DNA of 18,721 nucleotides, from contig JBOGZD010000059.1 of the NCBI GenBank assembly GCA_050697155.1, positions 1-18,721 of the forward strand. Reading direction: 5' to 3'. Under the pieces are notes generated by a model. It did no database searches. It was not told where the DNA came from and saw nothing but the letters and a program-made list of their open reading frames with translations. Positions 1 through 7,011 of this stretch are shown piece by piece. This stretch comes from JBOGZD01 sp050697155. GTDB taxonomy: Bacteria; Actinomycetota; Thermoleophilia; Solirubrobacterales; 70-9. Position 1 is the stretch's first letter. Each line of letters opens with the position of its first letter. A program made the translations under genes and the position numbers.

Positions 1-2
1 AG

Positions 3-149
3 GATGCGGCCGCGCAGGCGAGGCAGCTGCGGCCCAAGATCGAGACGGCGCTGCGCGAGGCCTACTCGGAGCTCGCGACCGAGGACGGGACCAGGGCCCA
101 GGCATCTGCCTGGATCGTCAGCGCGCGGGCGCCAGCCGAGGCGGCCTGA
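3..149 (+). CDS. C-terminal fragment of an unrecognised protein
   Basis: An open frame enters from the left edge (codons from base 3) and ends at TGA 147-149, giving the last 48 residues of a protein. The fragment is charged and likely helical (it contains RPKIETALREAYSELATEDG) and ends in an Ala-rich tail. Its codon use matches the neighbouring genes, and the stop falls inside a hairpin shared with the convergent gene at 161-538, which supports it being a real gene end. I do not recognise the family from this fragment, and no function is assigned. The overlapping frame starting at base 4 is Arg/Ser/Pro-rich and looks like a shadow. Confidence 0.55.
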   Translation, partial: DAAAQARQLRPKIETALREAYSELATEDGTRAQASAWIVSARAPAEAA

Positions 150-162
150 CAGCGGCCGGCTC
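138..162. terminator. Bidirectional hairpin between convergent genes
   Basis: Bases 138-146 pair with 154-162 (nine positions, one G-G mismatch) around a 7-nt loop. The hairpin covers the TGA of the upstream fragment and the first bases of the opposite-strand stop at 161-163. There is no T-run, so it would act as a GC hairpin end-point rather than a classical intrinsic terminator. Confidence 0.4.
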
Positions 163-538
163 AGCGCCTCTCGATCAGCTCGATCCGGTAGTCGTCAGGA
201 TCGCGGACGAAGCAGAGCCGCGAGCCGCCCTCCCGCACCGTGTAGGGCGGCTTCTCGGGCTCGATCCCGAGCTCGCCGAGGCGCTCAAGGGTGGCGTCGA
301 GGTCGTCGACGCTGACCGCGATGTGGCCGTAGCCCGTGCCGACCTCATACGGCTCGTTGCGGCCGTGGTTGTAGGTGAGCTCTAGCCGGGCGCCGTCGCC
401 GGGCAGGCCCATGAACAGGTTGGTGGCCTCGTCGCGGATCGGGACTCGGCGGATCTCCTCGAAGCCGAGCTTCTCGTAGAAGTCCTTGGAGCGGTCGAGG
501 TCGAGGACGCGGTAGCAGGTGTGGATCAGCTCGCTCAT
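161..538 (-). CDS. gloA: Glyoxalase I-like VOC metalloenzyme
   Basis: This 125-residue protein closely resembles glyoxalase I (lactoylglutathione lyase), which isomerises the thiol-methylglyoxal hemithioacetal to S-lactoyl-thiol in the cytoplasm. All four expected metal ligands are visible: His6 (in LIHTCYRV), Glu53 (RLELTYN), His72 (GHIAVSV) and Glu120 (YRIELIE). They lie in two beta-alpha-beta-beta-beta modules of the vicinal-oxygen-chelate fold, and the length matches bacterial GloA. I start at ATG 538 because family homology begins there. A further upstream ATG at 574 would add 12 unrelated residues and run into the opposite promoter. The gene diverges from a 2-hydroxy-acid oxidase, so both may handle methylglyoxal/lactate carbon. 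Many actinobacteria use mycothiol rather than glutathione, so the thiol cosubstrate is uncertain. Confidence 0.88.
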   Translation of the reverse strand: MSELIHTCYRVLDLDRSKDFYEKLGFEEIRRVPIRDEATNLFMGLPGDGARLELTYNHGRNEPYEVGTGYGHIAVSVDDLDATLERLGELGIEPEKPPYTVREGGSRLCFVRDPDDYRIELIERR

Positions 539-573
539 CGCCTTCGCAGCGTAGCCACCGAGGGCGGCCCGCA

Positions 574-579
574 TATAGT
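574..579 (+). promoter_or_regulatory. -10 element for the 2-hydroxy-acid oxidase
   Basis: TATAGT ends 6 nt before the GTG at 586, so transcription would be expected to begin at or next to the start codon (leaderless mRNA). No clear -35 or Shine-Dalgarno sequence is visible. The same TATA core read on the minus strand could also serve the divergent gloA. Confidence 0.55.
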
Positions 580-585
580 CGCGCC

Positions 586-1659
586 GTGTCCGAGCCGAAG
601 CCGATCAACGTCGCCGACTACGAGCGGCTGGCGGCCGAGCGGCTGGACCCGGGGGTCCACGGCTACTTCGCCGGCGGGGCAGGGGACGAGCGGACGATGC
701 GTGACAACACGGACGCGTTCGCGGGCTGGCGGCTGCGCCCGCGGGTGCTGGTCGACGTCAGCGAGGTGACCACGGCGACCACCGTGCTCGGGACCCCGAT
801 CTCGATGCCGCTGCTGGTCGCCCCGGTCGCCTTCCAGCGGCTGCTCGATCCCGACGGCGAGGTGGCGATGGCGCGGGCCGCGGCGGCGGCCCGGACGATC
901 ATGTGCCTGTCGACGATCGCCACCGCAAGGCCGAGCGAGGTCGCGGCCGGCGCGCCCCCCGGTCCTCGCTGGTTTCAGCTCTACTGCTTCCGCGACCGGG
1001 GCGTGACCCGCGCGCTGATCGACGAGGCGGTCGAGTCGGGCTTCGACGCGATCGCGCTCACCGTCGACGCGCCCCGTGCCGGGCGACGAGAGCGCGACTT
1101 TCGCCACCGCTTCGAGGTGCCGGAGGGCATCCACTCGCCCGCGCTCGCGGCCGCCACCGGCTCCGAGCGCGCACTCACGGTCCAGGAGGTGTTCGCCCTC
1201 GTCGACGCCTCGCTCGACTGGGACGACTTCGCCTCGCTCGCTGCCGAGTGCGACCTCCCGGTGCTGATCAAGGGCATCCAGGCCGCCGAGGACGCCGCGC
1301 TGGCCGTCGAGCACGGGGCCGCGGGGGTGGTGGTCTCCAATCACGGGGGACGCCAGCTCGACGGTGTCGGAGCGACGCTCGATCTCCTCCCCGAGGTGAT
1401 CGAGGCCGTCGAGGAGCGCTGCGAGGTGCTGATGGACGGCGGCGTGCGGCGCGGGACGGACGTGGTCACCGCCCTGGCGCTGGGCGCGCGGGCGGTGCTC
1501 GCCGGCCGGGCGCCGATCTGGGGCCTCGCGGTCGACGGGGAGGCGGGGGCGCTGCGGGTGCTCGAGCTGCTGCGCGAGGAGATCGAGCTGGCGCTGACCC
1601 TCCTCGGCTGCCCGTCGCCGGAGGCTGTGGAGCGCGGCCACGTCGCGCGCCCCCGCTGA
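586..1659 (+). CDS. FMN-dependent alpha-hydroxy-acid oxidase/dehydrogenase (lactate oxidase family)
   Basis: This 357-residue TIM-barrel flavoprotein belongs to the LldD/glycolate oxidase/lactate monooxygenase family, which oxidises L-2-hydroxy acids to 2-keto acids with FMN. Visible hallmarks are the N-terminal YFAGGAGDERT segment, PLLVAPVAFQRL, WFQLYCFRDR, the LTVDAPRAGRRERD stretch, the active-site SNHGGRQLDG with catalytic His near residue 253, and the phosphate-binding LMDGGVRRGTDV and ALGARAVLAGR near the C-terminus. It has no membrane anchor and the length is typical. The GTG start at 586 fits both homology and the -10 element 6 nt upstream. The substrate (lactate, glycolate, mandelate or other) cannot be told from the sequence. 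Divergence from gloA suggests, but does not prove, lactate-related metabolism. Confidence 0.9.
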   Translation: MSEPKPINVADYERLAAERLDPGVHGYFAGGAGDERTMRDNTDAFAGWRLRPRVLVDVSEVTTATTVLGTPISMPLLVAPVAFQRLLDPDGEVAMARAAAAARTIMCLSTIATARPSEVAAGAPPGPRWFQLYCFRDRGVTRALIDEAVESGFDAIALTVDAPRAGRRERDFRHRFEVPEGIHSPALAAATGSERALTVQEVFALVDASLDWDDFASLAAECDLPVLIKGIQAAEDAALAVEHGAAGVVVSNHGGRQLDGVGATLDLLPEVIEAVEERCEVLMDGGVRRGTDVVTALALGARAVLAGRAPIWGLAVDGEAGALRVLELLREEIELALTLLGCPSPEAVERGHVARPR

Positions 1660-1684
1660 CCCCGGGCACGCCCGCAGCCCGCCC

Positions 1685-1690
1685 TATATT
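1685..1690 (+). promoter_or_regulatory. -10 element for the first APC-Usp permease
   Basis: TATATT lies 5 nt before GTG 1696 and 8 nt before ATG 1699. It fits the leaderless arrangement seen at several genes in this window. No Shine-Dalgarno sequence is visible. Confidence 0.5.
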
Positions 1691-1695
1691 CGCGC

Positions 1696-3609
1696 GTGAT
1701 GGCCGAGCGACACCCTCGAGAGGAGGCGCTGCGGCGGGTCCACGGGACGCCGTCGCTGTTCTCGGCCGCCTACGGAAACGTCGGCTCGACCCCCTACTAC
1801 GCGCTCGGCGTCACCGCGGCCTTCGCCCTCGGCCTGACGCCGCTCGCATTCCTGGTCGCCGGGGTGATCTTCGTCTGCACCGCGGCGACCTACATGGAGG
1901 GCACCGTGATGCACCCCGAGGCCGGCGGCTCGGCGAACTTCGCCCGTCACGGCTTCAACGAGCTGGTCAGCTTCGTCGCCGCCTGGGGACAGATGCTCAA
2001 CTACATCATCACGGTCGCCATCTCGGCCTTCTTCGTGCCCCACTACCTGGCCGTGTTCTGGGAGCCGCTGGGCGAGGGGCCGGGGGACATCATCGGCGGC
2101 GTCGTCCTGGTCGCCCTGCTCGCGGCGATCAACGTCAAGGGGACCGAGGAGTCCTCGACCCTCAACCTGGTGCTCGCGATCGGGGACCTGCTGACGCAGC
2201 TGGTGCTGGTCGTCATCGGGGTGGTGCTGGTGCTCGACCCACAGATCCTGGTCGACAACGTGGCGCTGGGGATCGCGCCAACGTGGGGCAACTTCGCCCT
2301 GGGGGTCGCGGTCGGGATGATCGCCTACACCGGGATCGAGACGATCTCGAACATGGCCGAGGAGGCGCGCGACGCGAGCCGCACCGTCGTCCGCGGCTAC
2401 AACGCGACCGTCGTCGCGGTGCTGTTCATCTACGCGTTCCTGCCGATCATCGCGCTCTCGGCCATGCCGGTGACGCAGGATGCGGCGGGCACCTACGCGA
2501 CCGAGCTCGGTACCACCTACGCCGAGGACCCGGTGCTGGGGATCGTCGAGAACATGGGCCTCTCGGCCGGGCTCACGGAGGCGCTGCGCCTCTACGTCGG
2601 CGTGCTTGCGGCGGTGATCCTGGTGATCGCCACCAACGCCGCGCTGATCGGCGTCTCGCGGCTCACGTTCTCGATGGGTCAGTACCGCCAGCTCCCGGAG
2701 CGAATCCGCCAGGTCCATCCGCGATTCAAGACCCCGTATGTCGCGATCCTCGTGTTCTCGGGGGTCGCGGTGCTGGCCATCCTCCCCGGCCAGGTTGACT
2801 TCCTGGCCACGATGTACTCGTTCGGGGCGATGCTCTCGTTCACGATCGCCCACGTTGCGGTGGCGCGTCTGCGACAGGTGCAAGCCGATCGCGAGCGCCC
2901 TTGGAGACCGCCCGGGAACTTCCGCTTCCGCGGCGCCAGCCTGCCGGTGACCGCGGTCGTCGGCGGGATCGGGACCCTCTCCGCCTGGATCGTCGTGATC
3001 GCGCTCGACCTGGGGACCCTTGCCGCCGGGATGACATGGATGGCGATCGGCATCTGTCTCTACGTGCTGTATCGCCGGCACCAGGGGCTGCCGCTCCGCC
3101 AGACGGTCAAGGTCGAGTCGCTGACCCCGCTCGGGGTCGAGGAGGTGGAGTACCGAAGCGTGCTGATCGCCTTCGACGAGCAGCCGTACTCCGAGGAGGC
3201 GGTGCGGACCGCGAAGGCGCTCGCCGCCCGGCGCCGGCGCGCCATCCACGTGCTCTCGCTGGTCACGGTGCCGACCCACCTGCCGCTCGACGCCCAGCTT
3301 CCGGCAGACGAGAGCGAGGCTCAGTCGAAGATCGAGCGGGCGAAGCTGATCCTGGGCCAGCGGGTGAGCGGCCACGTCGAGCACGTGCGGCCCGGGCAGG
3401 CGGGCCAGATGATCGTCGACGACGCCAAGGCGATCAGGGCGGCGGCGATCGTAATGCAGCTTCGCTACCGCGACGGGATGCCGCTCTACGGCAAGACGCT
3501 CCAGTACGTGCTCGCCAAGCGACCCTGCCGGGTGCTGGTCGCCGCCGAGCCGGGCGACGCCGGCGATGCGCATCCTCATGCACCCGTGACGACCGGAACG
3601 TCGACCTAG
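1696..3609 (+). CDS. APC-superfamily permease with C-terminal Usp domain (KimA-like K+ or amino acid importer)
   Basis: The 637-residue protein has an integral membrane domain of about 12 helices (residues about 20-465). It includes the APC opening motif AAYGNVGSTPYYALG, the unwound-helix region PEAGGSANFARHGFNELVSF and the TM6 motif YTGIETISNMAEEARD. A soluble universal-stress-protein domain follows from about residue 486 (YRSVLIAFDE) to about 620. APC carriers are Na+- or H+-coupled importers. The combination of this fold with a Usp-like tail, and several local matches I recall, resemble the Bacillus K+ importer KimA. The two RCK genes downstream fit K+ transport, but amino acid transport is not excluded. 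The Usp part lacks the full GxxGx9GS nucleotide loop. Start: GTG 1696 or ATG 1699, which differ by one residue. Confidence 0.8.
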   Translation: MMAERHPREEALRRVHGTPSLFSAAYGNVGSTPYYALGVTAAFALGLTPLAFLVAGVIFVCTAATYMEGTVMHPEAGGSANFARHGFNELVSFVAAWGQMLNYIITVAISAFFVPHYLAVFWEPLGEGPGDIIGGVVLVALLAAINVKGTEESSTLNLVLAIGDLLTQLVLVVIGVVLVLDPQILVDNVALGIAPTWGNFALGVAVGMIAYTGIETISNMAEEARDASRTVVRGYNATVVAVLFIYAFLPIIALSAMPVTQDAAGTYATELGTTYAEDPVLGIVENMGLSAGLTEALRLYVGVLAAVILVIATNAALIGVSRLTFSMGQYRQLPERIRQVHPRFKTPYVAILVFSGVAVLAILPGQVDFLATMYSFGAMLSFTIAHVAVARLRQVQADRERPWRPPGNFRFRGASLPVTAVVGGIGTLSAWIVVIALDLGTLAAGMTWMAIGICLYVLYRRHQGLPLRQTVKVESLTPLGVEEVEYRSVLIAFDEQPYSEEAVRTAKALAARRRRAIHVLSLVTVPTHLPLDAQLPADESEAQSKIERAKLILGQRVSGHVEHVRPGQAGQMIVDDAKAIRAAAIVMQLRYRDGMPLYGKTLQYVLAKRPCRVLVAAEPGDAGDAHPHAPVTTGTST

Positions 3610-3612
3610 ACT
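3607..3612 (+). promoter_or_regulatory. -10 element overlapping the permease stop codon
   Basis: TAGACT begins with the TAG stop of the upstream permease (3607-3609) and ends 7 nt before the GTG at 3620. An identical hexamer with the same 7-nt spacing precedes the first RCK gene (5814-5819). It suggests an internal, leaderless promoter within the block. Confidence 0.45.
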
Positions 3613-3619
3613 CCCGAGC

Positions 3620-3820
3620 GTGCCGAGACCCGCGCCCGACGAGGTGTACCGGGGGGTGACCCGGCTGTTTGCGATGGTGATCGTCGGCTTCGGGCTCGCG
3701 ATCGTCGTCGTCACGCTCGCCAACGGCGGGGGGCCCGGCTCGTTCGGCCTCTGGATCGGGCTGCTGTTCGTCGGCCTCGGCGTGGGACGGCTCTACCTGG
3801 CGCTGCGCGCCAAGGATTGA
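3620..3820 (+). CDS. Two-helix small membrane protein between the permeases
   Basis: This 66-residue protein has a short polar N-terminus followed by two predicted transmembrane helices, about residues 15-36 (FAMVIVGFGLAIVVVTL) and 42-62 (GLWIGLLFVGLGVGRLYLA), separated by a Gly-rich turn. It ends in a basic tail. I do not recognise a named family. It starts 10 nt after the first permease and its TGA overlaps the TTG start of the second, so it is probably translated with the second permease. A role as an accessory subunit of the transporters is inferred from position only. The strong hydrophobic pattern and tight spacing make it likely to be a real gene. Confidence 0.7.
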   Translation: MPRPAPDEVYRGVTRLFAMVIVGFGLAIVVVTLANGGGPGSFGLWIGLLFVGLGVGRLYLALRAKD

Positions 3821-5805
3821 GCGGCGCGCCGGACACCGACGGGCGCCCACCGCTGGGCCGGCGGCTGCTGGGGGTGCCGCCGCTGTTCGCGGTCGGCTAC
3901 TCGGCCGTCGGGTTCTCGCTCTACTTCGCGCTCGGGCTGGTGGCCGAGCGGGGGCTCGGGATGACGCCGCTGATCTTCCTCGGCGTCGGCGCGGTGTTCC
4001 TGCTCAACACGCTCACCTACCTGGAGGGCGAGACGATGCTGGGCGAGCGCGGCGGCTCGGCGAGCTTCGCGCGGCGCGCGTTCAACGAGCTGGTCAGCTT
4101 CATCGCTGGATGGGCGATCCTGATCGACTACGTGATCGTGATCGCCCTCGCGGCGATCTCGGTGCCGCACTACCTGACGCCGATCTGGTCGGGATTCGGC
4201 CACGGCGGAGGCGAGGCGGTGGCGGCGGGGGTGGCGATCCTCGTCGTCGCCGGCTCGGGGATCGCGGGGTTCACCGGGGTGCGGCGCCAGCGGGCGCTGA
4301 CCGTGGTCGCGGTCGCCGGGGTGCTGCTGCTGGTCGCGGTGATCGTGGTGGGGGTGGCGACAACCTTCGACGTCGGCGCGATCACGGACGAGATCGACCT
4401 GTTCACCTCGCCGACGTTCGAGGACATCGTCTACGCGGGGGTGATCGCGACCGCTGCGTTCGCGGGGATCGAGGCGGCGGCCAACCTCGCGCCCGACCTC
4501 GAGTTCAGCCCGCGCGACCTGCGCTCCCTGGTCACCGCGGGGGCGGTGCTGGTACCGCTGGTCTATTTCGGTGTTGCGGTGATAGCGCTGATGGCGCTGC
4601 CGGTGGTGGCGACGCCGGACGGGCCGCGGACGCCGCTCGGCGAAGAGTTCATCGAGAATCCGGTGCTCGGGGTGGTGCAGGCGTTCGAGCCCGCCTGGCT
4701 GGCCGACGGATTCCAGATCGCCGTGGTGGCGGTCGCGCCTGCCGCGCTGCTGTGGGCGGCGGGCACGGCGATGCTGGGGCTCTCGCGCCACGTCTACGTG
4801 CTCGCCACCAACCGGCAGATCCCGAGCTGGCTGGGCAAGCTCAACCGCCGCTACGGGACCCCGCACGTGGCGATCCTGTCCGCGGCCGTGCTGGCGCTGG
4901 CGCTGGCGCTGCCGGCCGACCTCGCCTTCCTCGGCGGCCTGTTCGCGTTCGGGGCGACGATCGCGTTCACGATCGCGCACGTCTCGGTGGTCAGGCTGCG
5001 GATGACCGATCCGGATCGCGAGCGACCGTTCCGGATCCCGTTCGGGGTCCGGGTCGGCGGACACGAGCTGCCGCTGCCGGCGATCCTCGCCGCGGTGCTC
5101 ACGGCGCTGGCCTGGGTGAGCGTCGTGCTCCTGCACGAGGAGGCGCGCTGGGTCGGCGCCGGGTGGATGGCCTTGGGGCTGGTCGCCTACGTCATCTACC
5201 GCAAGGGGGTCGAGGGGACGACGCTCACCGGGCGGGTCGAGGTTCCGGCGGAGGCGCTGATCAAGGACGTGCCGGAGCTCGAGTACGGCGACATCCTGGT
5301 GCCGGTGTTCGGCACCGAGCTCGACGACGAGATCGTCTCCACCGCGGGGCGGCTTGCCGACGCGGCCGAGCGACCGGGCGAGGAGCAGCCCAAGCTGGAG
5401 GTGATCTATGTGCTCGACGTTCCGCTCACGGTGCCGCTCGGGGCGCCGCCGCCCGCGCGCCGGATGGAGGTTGCCAACGCGGCGCTCGAGCGGGCACAGG
5501 AGGTGGGGGAGGAGTACGAGACGGTCGAGGTGCACCCGTCGGTGGTGCGGGCGCGGTCGATCGGCGCCGGGATCGTGGAGGCGGCGCGGGAGCGCGACGT
5601 CGAGGTGATCGTCATGGGGGCCGAGCCGCCGACCCGGATCAAGGGCGGGGCGATACTCGGCGGGTTGGGAGGGTCGCGCCCGGCGGAGGTCGGGCCGGTG
5701 ACCGAGTACGTGCTGCGGCGGGCTCCGTGCCGGGTGCTGCTCACCGCTCCGCCGGGGGATGGGGACGGCTCGGCGCCCCCGGAGCCGGGTCCGAACGGGG
5801 GCTAG
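3817..5805 (+). CDS. Second APC-superfamily permease with C-terminal Usp domain
   Basis: This 662-residue paralogue of the permease at 1696-3609 has the same order: about 12 membrane helices (residues about 15-465) and a Usp-like cytosolic domain from about residue 489 (YGDILVPVFG) to 640. A disordered Pro/Gly tail follows. Shared landmarks are VGYSAVGFSLYFALG, the GERGGSASFARRAFNELVSF region and the TM6 segment FAGIEAAANLAPD. Unlike the first copy, the Usp domain has a long Gly-rich loop (IKGGAILGGLGGSRPAEVG), near where ATP-binding Usp proteins carry GxxGx9GS, so nucleotide binding is more plausible here. The start is TTG 3817, overlapping the previous TGA. No other in-frame start fits as well and homology begins soon after. 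The substrate is inferred as K+ (KimA-like) from the adjacent RCK genes; an amino acid remains possible. Confidence 0.8.
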   Translation: MSGAPDTDGRPPLGRRLLGVPPLFAVGYSAVGFSLYFALGLVAERGLGMTPLIFLGVGAVFLLNTLTYLEGETMLGERGGSASFARRAFNELVSFIAGWAILIDYVIVIALAAISVPHYLTPIWSGFGHGGGEAVAAGVAILVVAGSGIAGFTGVRRQRALTVVAVAGVLLLVAVIVVGVATTFDVGAITDEIDLFTSPTFEDIVYAGVIATAAFAGIEAAANLAPDLEFSPRDLRSLVTAGAVLVPLVYFGVAVIALMALPVVATPDGPRTPLGEEFIENPVLGVVQAFEPAWLADGFQIAVVAVAPAALLWAAGTAMLGLSRHVYVLATNRQIPSWLGKLNRRYGTPHVAILSAAVLALALALPADLAFLGGLFAFGATIAFTIAHVSVVRLRMTDPDRERPFRIPFGVRVGGHELPLPAILAAVLTALAWVSVVLLHEEARWVGAGWMALGLVAYVIYRKGVEGTTLTGRVEVPAEALIKDVPELEYGDILVPVFGTELDDEIVSTAGRLADAAERPGEEQPKLEVIYVLDVPLTVPLGAPPPARRMEVANAALERAQEVGEEYETVEVHPSVVRARSIGAGIVEAARERDVEVIVMGAEPPTRIKGGAILGGLGGSRPAEVGPVTEYVLRRAPCRVLLTAPPGDGDGSAPPEPGPNGG

Positions 5806-5813
5806 ACGCGCAC

Positions 5814-5819
5814 TAGACT
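5814..5819 (+). promoter_or_regulatory. -10 element for the RCK gene pair
   Basis: TAGACT ends 7 nt before ATG 5827 and lies just after the TAG stop of the second permease (5803-5805). It matches the element at 3607-3612 in sequence and spacing. Confidence 0.5.
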
Positions 5820-5826
5820 GGCGCCC

Positions 5827-6315
5827 ATGTTCGTGCTCATTGCCGGGGCCGGGCGGGTGGGGTCGTCGCTCGCCAGGGAGATGCTGGGTGACGGTCACGA
5901 GGTCTCCTGTCTCGACGAGGACCCCGAGTCGCACGCCCGGCTCGAGATCTCTCTCGAGCAGACGTGGGAGGACTCCGGGGGGCAGTTCACGGTCGGCACC
6001 GCGCTCGAGGTCGAGGCGCTCGAGGCCGCGGGGATCGACCGCGCCGACGTGTTCGTCGCCTCGACCGACGGCGACAACACCAACATCGTCATCTCCCAGA
6101 TCGCGAAGCGCCGCTACAACGTGCCGACGGTGATCGCGCGGATCCTCGACCCGTACCGGGCGGAGTGGTACGAGCGCCAGGGCGTGCACACGATCTGCCC
6201 GACCCGGGTTGCGATCGACATGCTGGCCAGCGAGGTGCGGCTGGTCGCCTCGAAGTCCCGGAACGGCGGCGCGCGGCCCGGCGCCGTCGATCACGAGGAC
6301 GCTGACGTCGGCTAA
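5827..6315 (+). CDS. trkA: Short TrkA/RCK-N domain protein (NAD-binding K+ transport regulator)
   Basis: This 162-residue protein is a single Rossmann-type RCK_N domain. It has the GxGxxG motif in LIAGAGRVGSSLA, the acidic end of strand 2 (CLDEDPES), the VFVASTDGDNTNIVISQIA segment and VIARILDPYRAEWYERQGV. In TrkA-type regulators this domain binds NAD(H) or ATP and gates a membrane K+ transporter from the cytoplasm. The usual GD after strand 3 is GT here. The RCK_C half is missing: after about residue 140 there is only a short polar tail and TAA. It is followed 9 nt later by a full-length RCK protein, a pairing like mycobacterial ceoB-ceoC. I infer that the two form a hetero-oligomer acting on the upstream permeases. 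Confidence 0.85.
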   Translation: MFVLIAGAGRVGSSLAREMLGDGHEVSCLDEDPESHARLEISLEQTWEDSGGQFTVGTALEVEALEAAGIDRADVFVASTDGDNTNIVISQIAKRRYNVPTVIARILDPYRAEWYERQGVHTICPTRVAIDMLASEVRLVASKSRNGGARPGAVDHEDADVG

Positions 6316-6324
6316 CCGGTAGCG

Positions 6325-7011
6325 ATGGCCGAGCGGATGTACATCATCATCGTCGGCGCCGGCAAGGTGGGGTGGAACCTGGCGCGGGAGCTGCTCGAGA
6401 AGGGCCACGAGGTGACCCTGATCGAGGAGAACCGGGAGCGGTACCTGACCGTCGAGCAGGAGCTCGAGCACAACATCCAGTACGGCGACGCGTCGGAGCT
6501 GTGGGTGCTCGAGCGGGCGGGGATCTCGCGCGCCGACATGGTGATCGCGGTCACCGGCGACGACGAGGACAACATGCTGATCTGCCAGGTGGCGAAGGAG
6601 AAGTACCTCGTCGACCGGATCATCGCCCGGGTCAACAACCCGCGCAACCGCCAGCACTTCGACCTGCTCGGGATCAGGCCGCTGGTCTCGGCTACGGACC
6701 TGATCCTGCGCCTGATCGAGCACGAGGTGCCCGAGTACGGGCTCGTCCACCTGCTCGACCTGCCCGAGGAGCGGCTGGAGATCATCGAGATGCTGCTGCC
6801 GGAGGACTCGAAGGCGGCCGGCCAGCGGGTCGGCGACCTGCAGATGCCGGAGGGGAGCCTGCTGATCTCGGTGCTGCGCGAGGGGTCGGGGTTCGTCCCC
6901 AACGCCGATACGGTGCTGGAGGCGGGGGACGAGATCCTCGCCGTGCTGGACCCGACCGTCGAGGAGGACCTGACCGCGTACTTCGGGCCCGACGGATCGT
7001 CGGCCCCGTGA
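6325..7011 (+). CDS. trkA: TrkA family protein with RCK_N and RCK_C domains
   Basis: The 228-residue protein has an RCK_N Rossmann domain (residues 1-130; IIVGAGKVGWNLARELL, strand-2 acid in LIEENRERY, QYGDASELWVLERAGI, AVTGDDEDNMLICQVAK) followed by an RCK_C (TrkA_C) domain at about 140-220. The latter contains SKAAGQRVGDLQMPEGSLLI and AGDEILAVLDPTVEEDL. This is the standard architecture of the cytosolic regulators of Trk/Ktr K+ uptake, which sense nucleotides. No TrkH or KtrB channel is in the window; the only candidate partners are the two APC-Usp permeases upstream. Its TGA overlaps the GTG of the flavoprotein gene, implying co-translation. ATG 6325 is well placed, 9 nt after the previous stop. 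Confidence 0.9.
   Translation: MAERMYIIIVGAGKVGWNLARELLEKGHEVTLIEENRERYLTVEQELEHNIQYGDASELWVLERAGISRADMVIAVTGDDEDNMLICQVAKEKYLVDRIIARVNNPRNRQHFDLLGIRPLVSATDLILRLIEHEVPEYGLVHLLDLPEERLEIIEMLLPEDSKAAGQRVGDLQMPEGSLLISVLREGSGFVPNADTVLEAGDEILAVLDPTVEEDLTAYFGPDGSSAP

Noticed and set aside
1660..1695. A c-di-AMP (ydaO-type) riboswitch before the KimA-like permease
   Set aside because: Only 36 nt separate the genes and the -10 element lies 5 nt before the start, leaving no leader RNA to fold.
1466..2798. Arg/Gly-rich frames on both strands near the oxidase/permease junction
   Set aside because: They are shadows of the two supported genes and show no family features.
6372..7007. N-terminal extension of the flavoprotein through the second RCK gene
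   Set aside because: The extension is Gly/Arg/Ala-rich noise. FAD-domain homology begins at GTG 7008, which also overlaps the RCK stop as GTGA.
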